Shown in pieces: positions 1 to 7,746 of a stretch of 14,357 nt of DNA (its first letter is position 1; each line of letters begins with the position of its first letter). Position numbers and translations under genes: made by a program. The DNA lies in NCBI GenBank assembly GCA_964413425.1, contig CAYPST010000106.1:1-14357 (forward strand), given 5' to 3'. The notes below the pieces were generated by a model. That model was not told the DNA's origin. It saw only the letters and a list, made by a program, of their open reading frames with translations, and made no database searches. Source of the DNA: DATFLS01 sp964413425. GTDB lineage: Bacteria > Fidelibacterota > JAANXI01.

Positions 1-1
1 G

Positions 2-73
2 TGGGCGATGCTGGATTTGAACCAGCGACCTCTACGATGTGAGCGTAGCGCTCTTCCCCTGAGCTAATCGCCC
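2..73 (-). tRNA. tRNA-Val (anticodon CAC)
   Basis: The reverse complement folds into a full cloverleaf. It has a 7-bp acceptor stem (GGGCGAT with ATCGCCC), a GCTC/GAGC D stem, an anticodon stem CTACG/CGTAG around the loop CTCACAT (anticodon CAC), and a T arm GCTGG-TTCAAAT-CCAGC. The discriminator base is A. The base after it is C, but the window ends there, so an encoded CCA cannot be judged fully. It reads GUG valine codons. Confidence 0.95.
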
Positions 74-229
74 CTCTCTTTTCTTTCCACCGCTTATCAC
101 ATAACCGTGTTCAATTTAGACGACTGATCATGGATCTGCAAGCAGAAATTTTTATCATCCAATAATCCCCGCTGGCACCTACATATTCGACGGGTGCGCA
201 CAGATATTGGTTTGCATTTATATATTTAC

Positions 230-258
230 TTTCATTAAAATCTGTACAATCTTATAAT
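230..258 (+). promoter_or_regulatory. candidate promoter of the dehydrogenase gene
   Basis: A perfect TATAAT lies at 253-258. A weak upstream hexamer (TTTCAT, 230-235) is 17 nt away. The stretch 74-299 is otherwise AT-rich and holds no gene that I can see. The -35 match is poor, so this is only a candidate, placed about 40 nt before the start codon. Confidence 0.25.
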
Positions 259-299
259 TTTTTACTAGGAATCCGTGTGCTATAGAACGGAGTATCGGA

Positions 300-1319
300 A
301 TGCAGTATGATGTAGCGTTCTATGAAGTTTTCAGGGAAGAAGAGGAATTGTTACGGAAATATCTCCCGGCGGGTTATGACTACCTGTTCACCGCTAAGCC
401 GGTTCATGAGACGACGGCATCCTACCCGCCGGCGGCCTTGCTTTCCATCCGCACTCAGTCTGAAATTCCCGAATCCTGGTCCGAGGTATTGGATGGCATC
501 TTCACCCGCTCAACCGGCTATGACCATATCACCCGGTATCTACATACGGTTGAACAGAGGCTGCCAGCCGGATACCTCCCCAGGTACGCTGCCAGAGCCG
601 TCGCCGAGCAGGCATTTCTGCTCGCGCTGATGCTGGTACGCAGAATCGATGCACAGCGAGAAGCCCTGCATCACTTTTCCAGAGATCACTTGACCGGCGT
701 CGAATTACAGGGGAAAATACTCACCGTGATCGGCGTGGGGAATATCGGATCGGAACTGGTACGAATCGGCTATGGACTGGACATGGCTTTACTGGGCGTT
801 GATATTGTCCGCCGGCGGGAGCTGATTTCGCAATTTGCATTGCAATATGTCCCGCTGGAAACCGGTATTGCCAGAGGCAATATCATCATTTGCGCGCTGC
901 CGCTCACGGAAGACACCTACCAACTGCTTGATTACGACGCCCTGTCGAATGCCGCCGGCAATTCCATCCTTATCAATATTGCCAGAGGAGAGATCACTCC
1001 TCCCGCCGATCTGCTGCGGCTGCTAGACGAGGACAAACTCGCCGGGATTGGTATCGATGTCTACGACCAGGAATCTACCCTCGGCAGTTATCTTCGGGGA
1101 GAAATCACCCTGGAGAACCTTCCGTATAATTACAAACGCGAAACGCTTCAGGCAAACCTGGATCTGCTCAAACATCCCAGGGTTTTGGCGACGCCACACA
1201 ACGCTTTCAATACCCGGGAATCCACGGAACGGAAAGCCCGGCAAACCGCCCGGAATATCGAATCATTCCTGACCAGCGGCCAATTTCTCACTCCCATCCC
1301 GGAGGAGCTCAAGGATTGA
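300..1319 (+). CDS. D-isomer-specific 2-hydroxyacid dehydrogenase family protein
   Basis: A 339-residue protein, close to the usual family length. The second half is the NAD(P)-binding Rossmann domain: GVGNIG at residues 145-150 is the glycine-rich loop, and the acidic D168 after the second beta strand suggests NAD rather than NADP. The family's catalytic trio appears to be complete: R229 in NIARG, E258 in DVYDQE and H300 in TPHNAF. This predicts reversible reduction of a 2-oxo acid to a D-2-hydroxy acid in the cytoplasm. The N-terminal 100 residues are less typical, so the substrate (lactate, glycerate, phosphonate or other) cannot be named. The ATG at 300 has a GGAG Shine-Dalgarno 7 nt upstream (289-292). 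The gene stands alone between a tRNA and a repeat-like region, so context says little about its pathway. Confidence 0.85.
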   Translation: MQYDVAFYEVFREEEELLRKYLPAGYDYLFTAKPVHETTASYPPAALLSIRTQSEIPESWSEVLDGIFTRSTGYDHITRYLHTVEQRLPAGYLPRYAARAVAEQAFLLALMLVRRIDAQREALHHFSRDHLTGVELQGKILTVIGVGNIGSELVRIGYGLDMALLGVDIVRRRELISQFALQYVPLETGIARGNIIICALPLTEDTYQLLDYDALSNAAGNSILINIARGEITPPADLLRLLDEDKLAGIGIDVYDQESTLGSYLRGEITLENLPYNYKRETLQANLDLLKHPRVLATPHNAFNTRESTERKARQTARNIESFLTSGQFLTPIPEELKD

Positions 1320-1363
1320 GCCTGGAATAGCACACGGCCTGTCCCGGTCAGCCGGGGATTACA

Positions 1364-1383
1364 AACCCCGACGCGTCGGGGTT
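1364..1383. repeat. perfect 20-nt palindrome, possible terminator
   Basis: The sequence aaccccgacgcgtcggggtt is its own reverse complement. It lies 45 nt after the dehydrogenase stop codon and could act as a bidirectional terminator, although only a short mixed T run follows. The core CCCGA-N4-TCGGG recurs elsewhere in the window (near 9786, 9814, 9977 and 11402), so it may instead be a member of a dispersed palindromic repeat. Confidence 0.5.
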
Positions 1384-2050
1384 GTATCTATCGGGGATTT
1401 ACCCGGAAAAAAGATGCATGCAGATAAAGAAACCGATAATTCAAGAGGAACGGGAGTAAAGAGGAACACGGGAGACCGGAAAATGCAGGCCGGGCAGTTG
1501 CGCTCCCGTGTCCTGTTGAGGACGACCACATGGTCGCATTCTCGCGTCTCCACCGGCAGTCGTTCAACCACTCCCTTTCAGCCTCGACAGAGATCCTTCA
1601 CCCTCTGAACAACGGGGGATTCGGGATGACATTTGGAAGAACGTTTACTGGTAACCGAACGCCAGGAAACCGGATAAAAGAGCTCCACTTTTGCTCACAC
1701 CGCATCCCCTGGCATCCCGACGGGGTCCGACAGGCCGGACGCCGGAGGAATCTCTCTCAGTATTCCCAGGGGCTGGTTTCCCGGAACCCGGCTCCGGACG
1801 AACCGGCAGCCGCTTTCCAGGGCATAGCGCAACCTCTCTCTTTCAGCCTTGAGAGAACCTCCACCCACGGAAACCGGGGATTCGAGCGACATGAGGGAAC
1901 AGTGTACGGGAATCCGCACGGCAGGAGACCGTCAGGATCCGGCTCCTGACGGACCGGGCCTTTGACCGGCGTATGTTGTTCGACGAGGAGGGGAAGAAAG
2001 GGATGAGAACTCTTAAGCTTTTCTCTTTTCACTTCTGCCGTTTGCCATCC
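1384..2050. other. intergenic region without a convincing gene
   Basis: Several short open frames exist on both strands, but none has a recognisable domain, a clear ribosome binding site or protein-like composition. Some phrases, such as the run around 1590-1650 ending in gattcgggatgaca, look like dispersed intergenic repeat DNA. A perfect 9-bp stem with a 6-nt loop lies at 1929-1952 (ccgtcagga / tcctgacgg) with no T run after it. A decayed gene or an RNA cannot be excluded. Confidence 0.4.
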
Positions 2051-3181
2051 TCATCCCTGCATATCCGGCACATCTGCATACATCTGTGTGTTAATCTGTT
2101 CCAACACATCCACTATTCTTGCGGCGGTATGACCATCCCACTTTTCCGGTATACGGCCCTCAATTCTCTTCCCGTTAATAATCGGAGTGATGGCGTTGAC
2201 AATCGAATGGGGTTCGGGTTTCACTAACCGATTCGTTCCCTCCGTGATCGTGACCGGCCGCTCGGTGTTCCGGCGAAGCGTTAAACACGGCACTCCCAGC
2301 ACAGTGGACTCCTCCTGGATGCCTCCGGAGTCGGTCAGAATCACCTTGGCTTTTTTCTCCAGGGCAATGAATTCAAGATATCCCACCGGATCAATCAGGT
2401 GAAAATTACGCAAAGATTGAAAATGCCCGTCCGTATCCAGCTGGGCAATCTGTTTCTGTGTTCTGGGATGTGCAGGAAAGATGAGCGGCAAGTACTGTAA
2501 AATATCATGAAAGGCTTCCAGTATGCCTGTGAAGGTTTCAGGATCGTCCACATTGGAGGGTCGATGTAAGGTAATCAGCCCGTATTCACCGGGTTCGACT
2601 CCCAGCGATGCCAGCAAATCAGAGCAATCGGCCTCATCGATGAAATTGTTCAATGAATCGATCATCAGATTCCCGACGAAGAAAATCCGATCCTCGCTGT
2701 GCCCTTCATCAACCAGATGATCATTCGCCTCACGGCTGGTGGTAAACAGGAAATCCGAAATGCTGTCGGTGACAATTCTGTTAATCTCTTCCGGCATCTC
2801 CCTGTCAAAGCTGCGAAGTCCGGCTTCGATGTGCCCCACCCTCGTGTGCAGCTTTTTCGCCACTAATGCACAGGCCATGGTCGAGTTGACATCACCCACC
2901 ACCAACACCAGATCAGTGGGAGAACCCAGCAGTAATTTTTCATACTCCACCATGATCACTGCAGATTGCTCGGCGTGGGTTCCGGAACCGACGCCCAAAT
3001 ACACATCCGGTTCCGGAAGTCCCAGCTGATTGAAGAAGATATCCGACATCGTTGCGTCATAGTGCTGCCCGGTATGCACCAACCGGATATCAAATGTTTC
3101 AGACCTTTCCTGCAAGGCGTGATATAACGGAGCGGCTTTCATAAAATTCGGTCTCGCTCCGACAATCAAATCGATCTTCAT
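2051..3181 (-). CDS. wecB: UDP-N-acetylglucosamine 2-epimerase (non-hydrolysing)
   Basis: A cytoplasmic enzyme interconverting UDP-GlcNAc and UDP-ManNAc, the precursor of ManNAc-derived sugars in surface polysaccharides. The 376 residues match the family's usual length and carry its full motif set: GARPNFMK (8-15), HTGQHYD (36-42), GDVNST (96-101), HIEAGLRSFDR with MPEEINR (117-135), TLHRPSNVD (204-212), FPAHPRT (235-241) and LTDSGGIQEES (282-292). The acidic and histidine residues expected at the active site (D97, E119, E131, H206) are present. I chose the ATG at 3181 because MKIDLIVGARPNF is the normal family start. In-frame TTG (3196) and GTG (3193) codons lie just upstream and would add a few residues. 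An AGGA lies close to the ATG, with slightly short spacing. The gene is transcribed away from the repeat at 3232-3613, and no sugar-pathway partner is adjacent. Confidence 0.95.
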   Translation of the reverse strand: MKIDLIVGARPNFMKAAPLYHALQERSETFDIRLVHTGQHYDATMSDIFFNQLGLPEPDVYLGVGSGTHAEQSAVIMVEYEKLLLGSPTDLVLVVGDVNSTMACALVAKKLHTRVGHIEAGLRSFDREMPEEINRIVTDSISDFLFTTSREANDHLVDEGHSEDRIFFVGNLMIDSLNNFIDEADCSDLLASLGVEPGEYGLITLHRPSNVDDPETFTGILEAFHDILQYLPLIFPAHPRTQKQIAQLDTDGHFQSLRNFHLIDPVGYLEFIALEKKAKVILTDSGGIQEESTVLGVPCLTLRRNTERPVTITEGTNRLVKPEPHSIVNAITPIINGKRIEGRIPEKWDGHTAARIVDVLEQINTQMYADVPDMQG

Positions 3182-3242
3182 ATTCCTGTCCACCAATTAA
3201 TACCACTGATTATTCGGCATAGATAGAAAAGACAGTTGGCAG

Positions 3243-3296
3243 CCCCGATAATGAAACTTCATCGAAATCACAGATTGCGGAAGTTTCAAATCGGGG
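3243..3296 (-). repeat. 54-nt hairpin element, copy 1 of 3
   Basis: On the minus strand the element begins CCCCGATTTGAAACTTC and ends GAAGTTTCATTATCGGGG, so its two arms pair almost perfectly around a 19-nt centre. From the second C onward, 53 nt are identical to 7527-7579 and 11429-11482. It resembles a REP or small MITE-like unit. Confidence 0.85.
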
Positions 3297-3438
3297 TCCC
3301 GATTCGTCACTCCCCGAATCTGTGATTCGGTGGAGTGGACGTTATCGGGATTGGCAAGGCCCCACGCCTTCCCCGCCCAGGGCAAACGGCAGACGCAAGC
3401 GGGCCGCACGGCAGGAGGAATGGTAAACGGAGGCAGGT

Positions 3439-3613
3439 GTCCGCGCCAAAGGCGTCCCTTTGGGGGAGACGGGAGACTGGAAAAAGGAAGGCGGCGATTC
3501 ATCGCATCCGCTGTCTCTTCAATCTGCGTTAATCAATGTAATCTGTGTCATCTGCGCGCTCATTTAAAGCATCTAACGTATTTCATGGATGAGTCCACTC
3601 TAAAAAGTACTTG
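3439..3613 (-). repeat. 175-nt inverted repeat, left copy
   Basis: The reverse complement matches 10006-10181 with five mismatches and one single-base indel by eye, about 97% identity. It contains the ATCTGCG/CACAGAT words and a small GGGACGCC-TTTGGCG palindrome. The two copies bracket about 6.4 kb in opposite orientation. Confidence 0.9.
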
Positions 3614-4006
3614 AGTCTATTCAGAAAACGCCTCGCCCCGACGGGACAGAGACCGCAGAGAAACTACAAAATATATCTGTCCAAATAGCGGAATACATTT
3701 TGCAGATATTTTGTATACATAATACCTATACGTCAGATTCAGCATCTTGTATCAGGCCCATGTTTTCTAAACACTCTCAATAAAATATAAAGAATAAACT
3801 GGGTTATCATTATATTTTTGATGGCTATTAAGATGTCTCAGTTTCTGGTCCTGCTTTTTCCGTCGGTGGCCGGACGAGCCAGCGCCTCCCGGATTAATCT
3901 TCCCGATAAGGCTACCCACCACACTCCAGCCATTTTAACGGATTCCACGGAACGAATAAAATGACCCTCACAGATAACACCTCATGGTTATCTCTGAAAC
4001 ACAGTG
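3614..4006. other. AT-rich intergenic region
   Basis: No gene seen. A 7-bp hairpin (agataac 3972-3978 with gttatct 3987-3993) lies just past the 3' end of the minus-strand tRNA. It could help end its transcript, but the T run that follows on that strand is short and delayed. Confidence 0.35.
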
Positions 4007-4079
4007 TGGGCCCGGCAGGATTCGAACCTGCGACCAACGGATTATGAGTCCGTCGCTCTCACCACTGAGCTACGGGCCC
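4007..4079 (-). tRNA. tRNA-Ile2 (anticodon CAT), Met the alternative
   Basis: The reverse complement gives a full cloverleaf: acceptor GGGCCCG/CGGGCCC, GCTC/GAGC D stem, anticodon stem ACGGA/TCCGT with loop CTCATAA, T arm GCAGG-TTCGAAT-CCTGC and discriminator A. The CAT anticodon fits elongator Met or the lysidine-modified Ile that reads AUA. The C4-G69 and C5-G68 pairs, which TilS uses to recognise tRNA-Ile2 in Escherichia coli, are present, so Ile2 is favoured. CCA is not encoded. Confidence 0.9.
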
Positions 4080-4613
4080 AGGTCGGTTGCATTGAATTTA
4101 GAAGGCTGCCACGGGTTATGCAAATAGTTATTTGTGGTATAGGATAGACGGGATAAGGGAAAAACGGAAACCTCAGTTCAAACAACATGTAGCGTTCAGA
4201 TAGTTTCACTTTAAAAAAGCCCAGATAATATTTTTGTATTTTTTCTTAGTTCCCAAGGATCTCTTTGCCGAAGGCCTCGAAGAGACTCCTTCGGAGCATC
4301 CCTTCGGGCGCGCGGGGGGCGTTTTCTCAATAAACTTAACACCTTTACGTATTATTGTATTTCGTTTGTATTGTTACGTTTGCTCTAAAAGGCATACATA
4401 TTTTTCTCGAGATTTAAATAATGAAGACGCCAATGATTTCTAAGAACAATATACCGTATTGTTGTAACTATTCTTTGTTTTTTCAACCTGTTTGTGTGCA
4501 CTGGTGTCAATACGTGGCTTCTAAAGCGGGTTTTTCTCATTGAATTGGGGCTATCGGATAACTGTTATCGATTTTCTGTCGATATAGCTAAAAAATTATA
4601 TTATTTTGTGTTA
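4080..4613. other. AT-rich intergenic region with small hairpins
   Basis: No convincing gene. Around 4272-4310 there are short stem-loops with TTCG loops (ctccttcggag, cccttcggg), and near 4446-4465 acaata and tattgt can pair. A short open frame from a TTG at 4234 has no support from composition or a ribosome binding site. Confidence 0.35.
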
Positions 4614-4760
4614 CCTAAGTTGAGCGATACGAGCTTCGCGAAGTATCGCTGTACTTAGGGAAAACCCCGACTTAGAAAATGTTTGTTTTCACCGAATGGG
4701 TGAGGTGAAAACTTACATTTTCTTTGTCGATTGAGCGATTTATGGAAATAAATCGCTCAA
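4614..4760. repeat. three consecutive long hairpins upstream of the glycosyltransferase
   Basis: Hairpin 1 (4614-4659): cctaagt and agcgatac pair with gtatcgct and acttagg, with a 2x2 internal loop. Hairpin 2 (4668-4729): cgac, agaaaatgt and gttttcacc pair with ggtgaaaac, acattttct and gtcg, separated by symmetric TT/TT internal loops. Hairpin 3 (4731-4760): a perfect 12-bp stem, ttgagcgattta with taaatcgctcaa, around a 6-nt loop. The word GAGCGAT occurs in hairpins 1 and 3 and again at 4783. This could be a structured leader, a small RNA or a palindromic mobile element. The strand is not determined. Confidence 0.7.
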
Positions 4761-4836
4761 TTTGGGTGTTAATAATTTAAGAGAGCGATTTGTGGAGTAT
4801 GTCACAGGCAGGCGATGGCAGGGATGATATATTGAG

Positions 4837-5961
4837 ATGAATATGACCTACATACGAAATGTACAACATACGGGTGGTCCGAAAAACCGGCGAATTCTTT
4901 TCGCTATCTTGAACTGGGGATTGGGGCATGCCACCAGGTCTATTCCACTGATAGAGGCATTATCAAAGCGCAATGAAGTGGTGATCGCGTCGACCGGGCG
5001 ATCTCTGGATCTGCTGCGTCAGGAATTCCCAGGCCACGAGTGTGTTGATTTTCCGGATTACGGCAGCCATTACAGCAAATTCGGCTTTTTACTCATCCCG
5101 TATCTCGGGCTGCAAATCCCGGTCATTGTATGGCGGTTATTCAGAGAACGCCGCCGCACTGAACAATATGTTGAAGAGCAACATATCGATATGCTTTTCT
5201 CCGACAGCCGGTTCGGGGTGTATTCAAAACACATTCCATCCTATTTCATCACCCATCAGCTCCGGTTTCCGCTTCCCTGGTTTCTCAGGTGGATGACACC
5301 ACTCAGCGAATGGTATAATCATTACTTTTTCAATCAATACCGAAAGGTATTCGTGGTCGACGTGAAAAGCACTCCCAATCTGTCCAGCGATCTCTCCCAT
5401 AAAGGAAGAATAGCACATCATAAAAAACTGGTGTATCTGGGAGCCTTATCGAGTATAACTCCCCAGGAGAATCAGGAAGATATCGATATTTTAGTGACTA
5501 TCTCCGGTCCTGAATCAGCCCGGACGCTCTTTGAAAAAACAATCCTCAAGCAGGTGGACTCCCTCCCTGGGAAAAAAGTAGTCGTTCTGGGTAAGCCCGA
5601 TGAACGTATGCTTCACCGGAACGGTTCCGGCGTCGAAATCTACAACCACGTTCCCCGATCCACCATGAGCGATTTCATGAACCGGGCAAAACTCATTGTC
5701 TGCCGGTCCGGCTATTCCACTGTCATGGAATTGATTGCTCTCGATAAACGCGCTATACTTGTGCCCACTCCCGGGCAAACCGAGCAGGAATACCTGGCGC
5801 AGTATTACAAAGACCAAAACATGTTTCATGTGGTAAAACAACGAAAGTTAAACTTGCAGGAAGCCGTGTCCGCTGCGCAGCATACCAACGGCCAGCATCG
5901 ACCCGGTATCCCTGTCAACGATATCCGAAAATTCCTCAGGCACCTGGAGGGGCAGCCTTAA
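4837..5961 (+). CDS. MurG-like (GT28/GT-B type) glycosyltransferase
   Basis: A 374-residue protein with the two-Rossmann GT-B architecture. The N-terminal domain opens with a basic strand and a glycine-rich loop, NWGLGHATRS (residues 26-35), where such enzymes bind the acceptor. A hydrophobic patch around 83-100 may touch the membrane. The C-terminal domain starts with the strand DILVTISG (about 217-224) and carries the nucleotide-sugar site signature CRSGYSTVMELIAL (289-302) and VPTPGQTEQEYLA (309-321), comparable to the MurG C-terminal motif. It probably transfers a sugar from a nucleotide donor to a lipid or surface glycan at the inner membrane face; donor and acceptor are unknown. A second ATG lies two codons in, and only a weakly placed AGGG precedes the start. 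The leader contains three strong hairpins. The stop codon abuts a repeat word that also forms the end of the opposing pseudogene. Confidence 0.8.
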   Translation: MNMTYIRNVQHTGGPKNRRILFAILNWGLGHATRSIPLIEALSKRNEVVIASTGRSLDLLRQEFPGHECVDFPDYGSHYSKFGFLLIPYLGLQIPVIVWRLFRERRRTEQYVEEQHIDMLFSDSRFGVYSKHIPSYFITHQLRFPLPWFLRWMTPLSEWYNHYFFNQYRKVFVVDVKSTPNLSSDLSHKGRIAHHKKLVYLGALSSITPQENQEDIDILVTISGPESARTLFEKTILKQVDSLPGKKVVVLGKPDERMLHRNGSGVEIYNHVPRSTMSDFMNRAKLIVCRSGYSTVMELIALDKRAILVPTPGQTEQEYLAQYYKDQNMFHVVKQRKLNLQEAVSAAQHTNGQHRPGIPVNDIRKFLRHLEGQP

Positions 5962-7229
5962 TATAGCACGCAGATGACGCAGATAAAGCTCAAATCGAAT
6001 GCGGCACCCACCGGATGGTATTGATAACGACGGTTCGCCAGGTTCCGGAACAGCATGCTCACCGCCAGCCGCCGGTGCCAGAACCACTTCTTGAACTGAA
6101 GATCTGCGGTAATAAATGGGGAAACATCAGCAGTGAATCTCATTCCCAAGCGATTCGAATAGGAACAGACCGCATTATTTAAATTCTCATACTCTGACCA
6201 GGTAGTACCTGACCGGTATCGGATTATTCCCCAAATACGAAAATTCCTCACCGGAGTATAGATGACCCGGTAATTGATCCGATGCACAGGGTAGTTCTCC
6301 CACTTGTCCAGGAATTGATTGCTGCCGGCCATCGGCCGCTGATATCCCTAATAGAGGTGATGTCTGATATTCCTTCCGCTCCGGAAATCGAGACTGACGT
6401 CTCCGCCCAGGAGCTGTCCGGATTGACCATGGAAGATTTCCACCGATGCTGACGCCGAAAATGAACAATCTTCAGGCTGGTAGGAATACCGTATAGGTTC
6501 AAGGAGGGGGTTTGCAAAATATCGATAAAATACAGACGATCCCAACCGGATATTCTGGGTCAGCCGGGAATGCCCGTTGACAGCCAGCGTCCATCGGCTG
6601 TTGCCTTTAATCCTCTCTCCACCATTGATATTATAATCAATACCGTTTACTTCCAGCACGCCATAACCCCGCTGAACCCAGTATCAGAACGGATACTCTT
6701 CCCGGAGTGTGCTTTCCGCGTAGGCAATATTCGCTGTGAGTGCTGTCGATTCCCCAGCCTGCCATTCAGCAGAAAAAGCCGACTTCACCGCCATTTGCTC
6801 ACCGTCGGACTGCACCAGAATCCCTATTTGCTGTCGCATCCTCTCCGACACAGGATAACCCAGACTTCCAAAGATCTTTCCGCTGTCATAGATAATTTCA
6901 CGGCGCTCCCATGCGGTCAGCAGCATTCGCTGTTCGTATCCGAGACCTGCCGAGCCCGTGATCTTGTCCAATCGGAAAGAATGTTCCGCTGTCGAATACA
7001 ACGTCCGCAGGCGCCAGCCGAAATCGAAATTGAGGGCATTTTCATATTTCCCAATCCGCGAATTCTCAACTTGCACCTGATATCGGAATCCGGTGCTATC
7101 TCCCGTTGGGAATTGGCCGTGAAGATCGGCATGAGTTAACCATTTGGATACCGGAATTTCCCGTCCCATTGGACGAAAAAACAGGAAATATTCGGGAGAA
7201 ATGGCCTGATTTACCCTGAATTCATGCAC
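5958..7229 (-). pseudogene. TonB-dependent receptor beta-barrel fragment, decayed
   Basis: One reading frame runs about 420 codons, broken only by an in-frame TGA (6684-6686) and an in-frame TAG (6348-6350). Sequence on both sides of each stop continues naturally, and there is no frameshift. The translation shows alternating amphipathic strands and a final segment, FRNLANRRYQYHPVGAAFDLSF, typical of the C-terminal barrel of TonB-dependent receptors. The plug domain and the N-terminal half are missing. Upstream of the GTG at 7229 the frame enters repeat DNA and hits a stop at 7320. At the other end the last codons (ICVICVLY, about 5961-5984) are themselves the dispersed ATCTGCGTCATCTGCGTGCTAT repeat word rather than receptor sequence. 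It most likely encodes no functional receptor. Confidence 0.72.
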
Positions 7230-7367
7230 TCCCGGCAGCCTGGAAGTCCCTGCGCGCAGAGTGTGTCTGCTGTTTCCCGTCTGTTTTTTCCGGTCTCCGT
7301 TTTCCGCCGTTCCTTTTTTCTATTACCTCTTTCCTTCTTTTTCATCTGTGGTCTCCAGGGCTGCCCT

Positions 7368-7439
<72 letters not shown>

Positions 7440-7526
7440 CTTTTTTCCAGTCTCCGGACTCCTGCCTCCGTTTACCATTCCTCCTGCCGTTTGCCCTGGG
7501 TGGGGAAGACGTGGGGCATTGCCAAT

Positions 7527-7579
7527 CCCGATTTGAAACTTCCGCAATCTGTGATTTCGATGAAGTTTCATTATCGGGG
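7527..7579 (+). repeat. 53-nt hairpin element, copy 2 of 3
   Basis: Identical over 53 nt to the copies at 3243-3296 (inverted relative to this one) and 11429-11482 (same orientation). The arms TTGAAACTTC and GAAGTTTCA form the stem. Confidence 0.88.
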
Positions 7580-7746
7580 CTGCCAACTGCCCACTGCCAA
7601 CTGTCTTCTCACTTTTGCCCTTTGCCCTGGCGGGGGGAGAGGCGGGGGCATTGCCCACTGCCCACTGCCAACTGTCTTTGCTCTCTGTGTCAATCCGTTT
7701 TTTTCCGTGTGCATCCGCGTGCTATTACGGGAGCGGGGATGGGCTC

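Larger units (their letters stand above)
3232..3613 (-). repeat. composite modular repeat, copy A
   Basis: Read on the minus strand, this stretch is a string of modules that recur in similar order at 7263-7735, 10006-10410 and 11290-11490. In order: a 175-nt block (3613-3439), CTGCCTCCGTTTACCATTCC (near 3435), TTTGCCCTGG followed by a G-rich run and TTGCCAATCCCG (near 3385-3345), a 54-nt hairpin (3296-3243), and a CTGCCAACTGTC tail. No coding signal is present. It lies directly upstream of wecB and could influence its transcription. Confidence 0.8.

Noticed and set aside
1530..1949. 139-codon plus-strand frame
   Set aside because: The composition looks like translated intergenic repeat DNA, there is no ribosome binding site, and competing frames of similar length exist on the other strand.
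4234..4443. Small gene of 69 codons from a TTG
   Set aside because: Weak start, no ribosome binding site, and the translation runs through small hairpins.
4614..4760. Integron attC sites
   Set aside because: The stems lack the RYYYAAC/GTTRRRY core pair expected of attC, and there is no integrase or gene cassette arrangement.
6684..6686. TGA read as an amino acid (recoding) in the receptor frame
   Set aside because: TGA ends several intact genes here (dehydrogenase, wecB, antitoxin, Wzi-like). A second, different stop (TAG) and truncation at both ends fit decay better, and no recoding element was seen.
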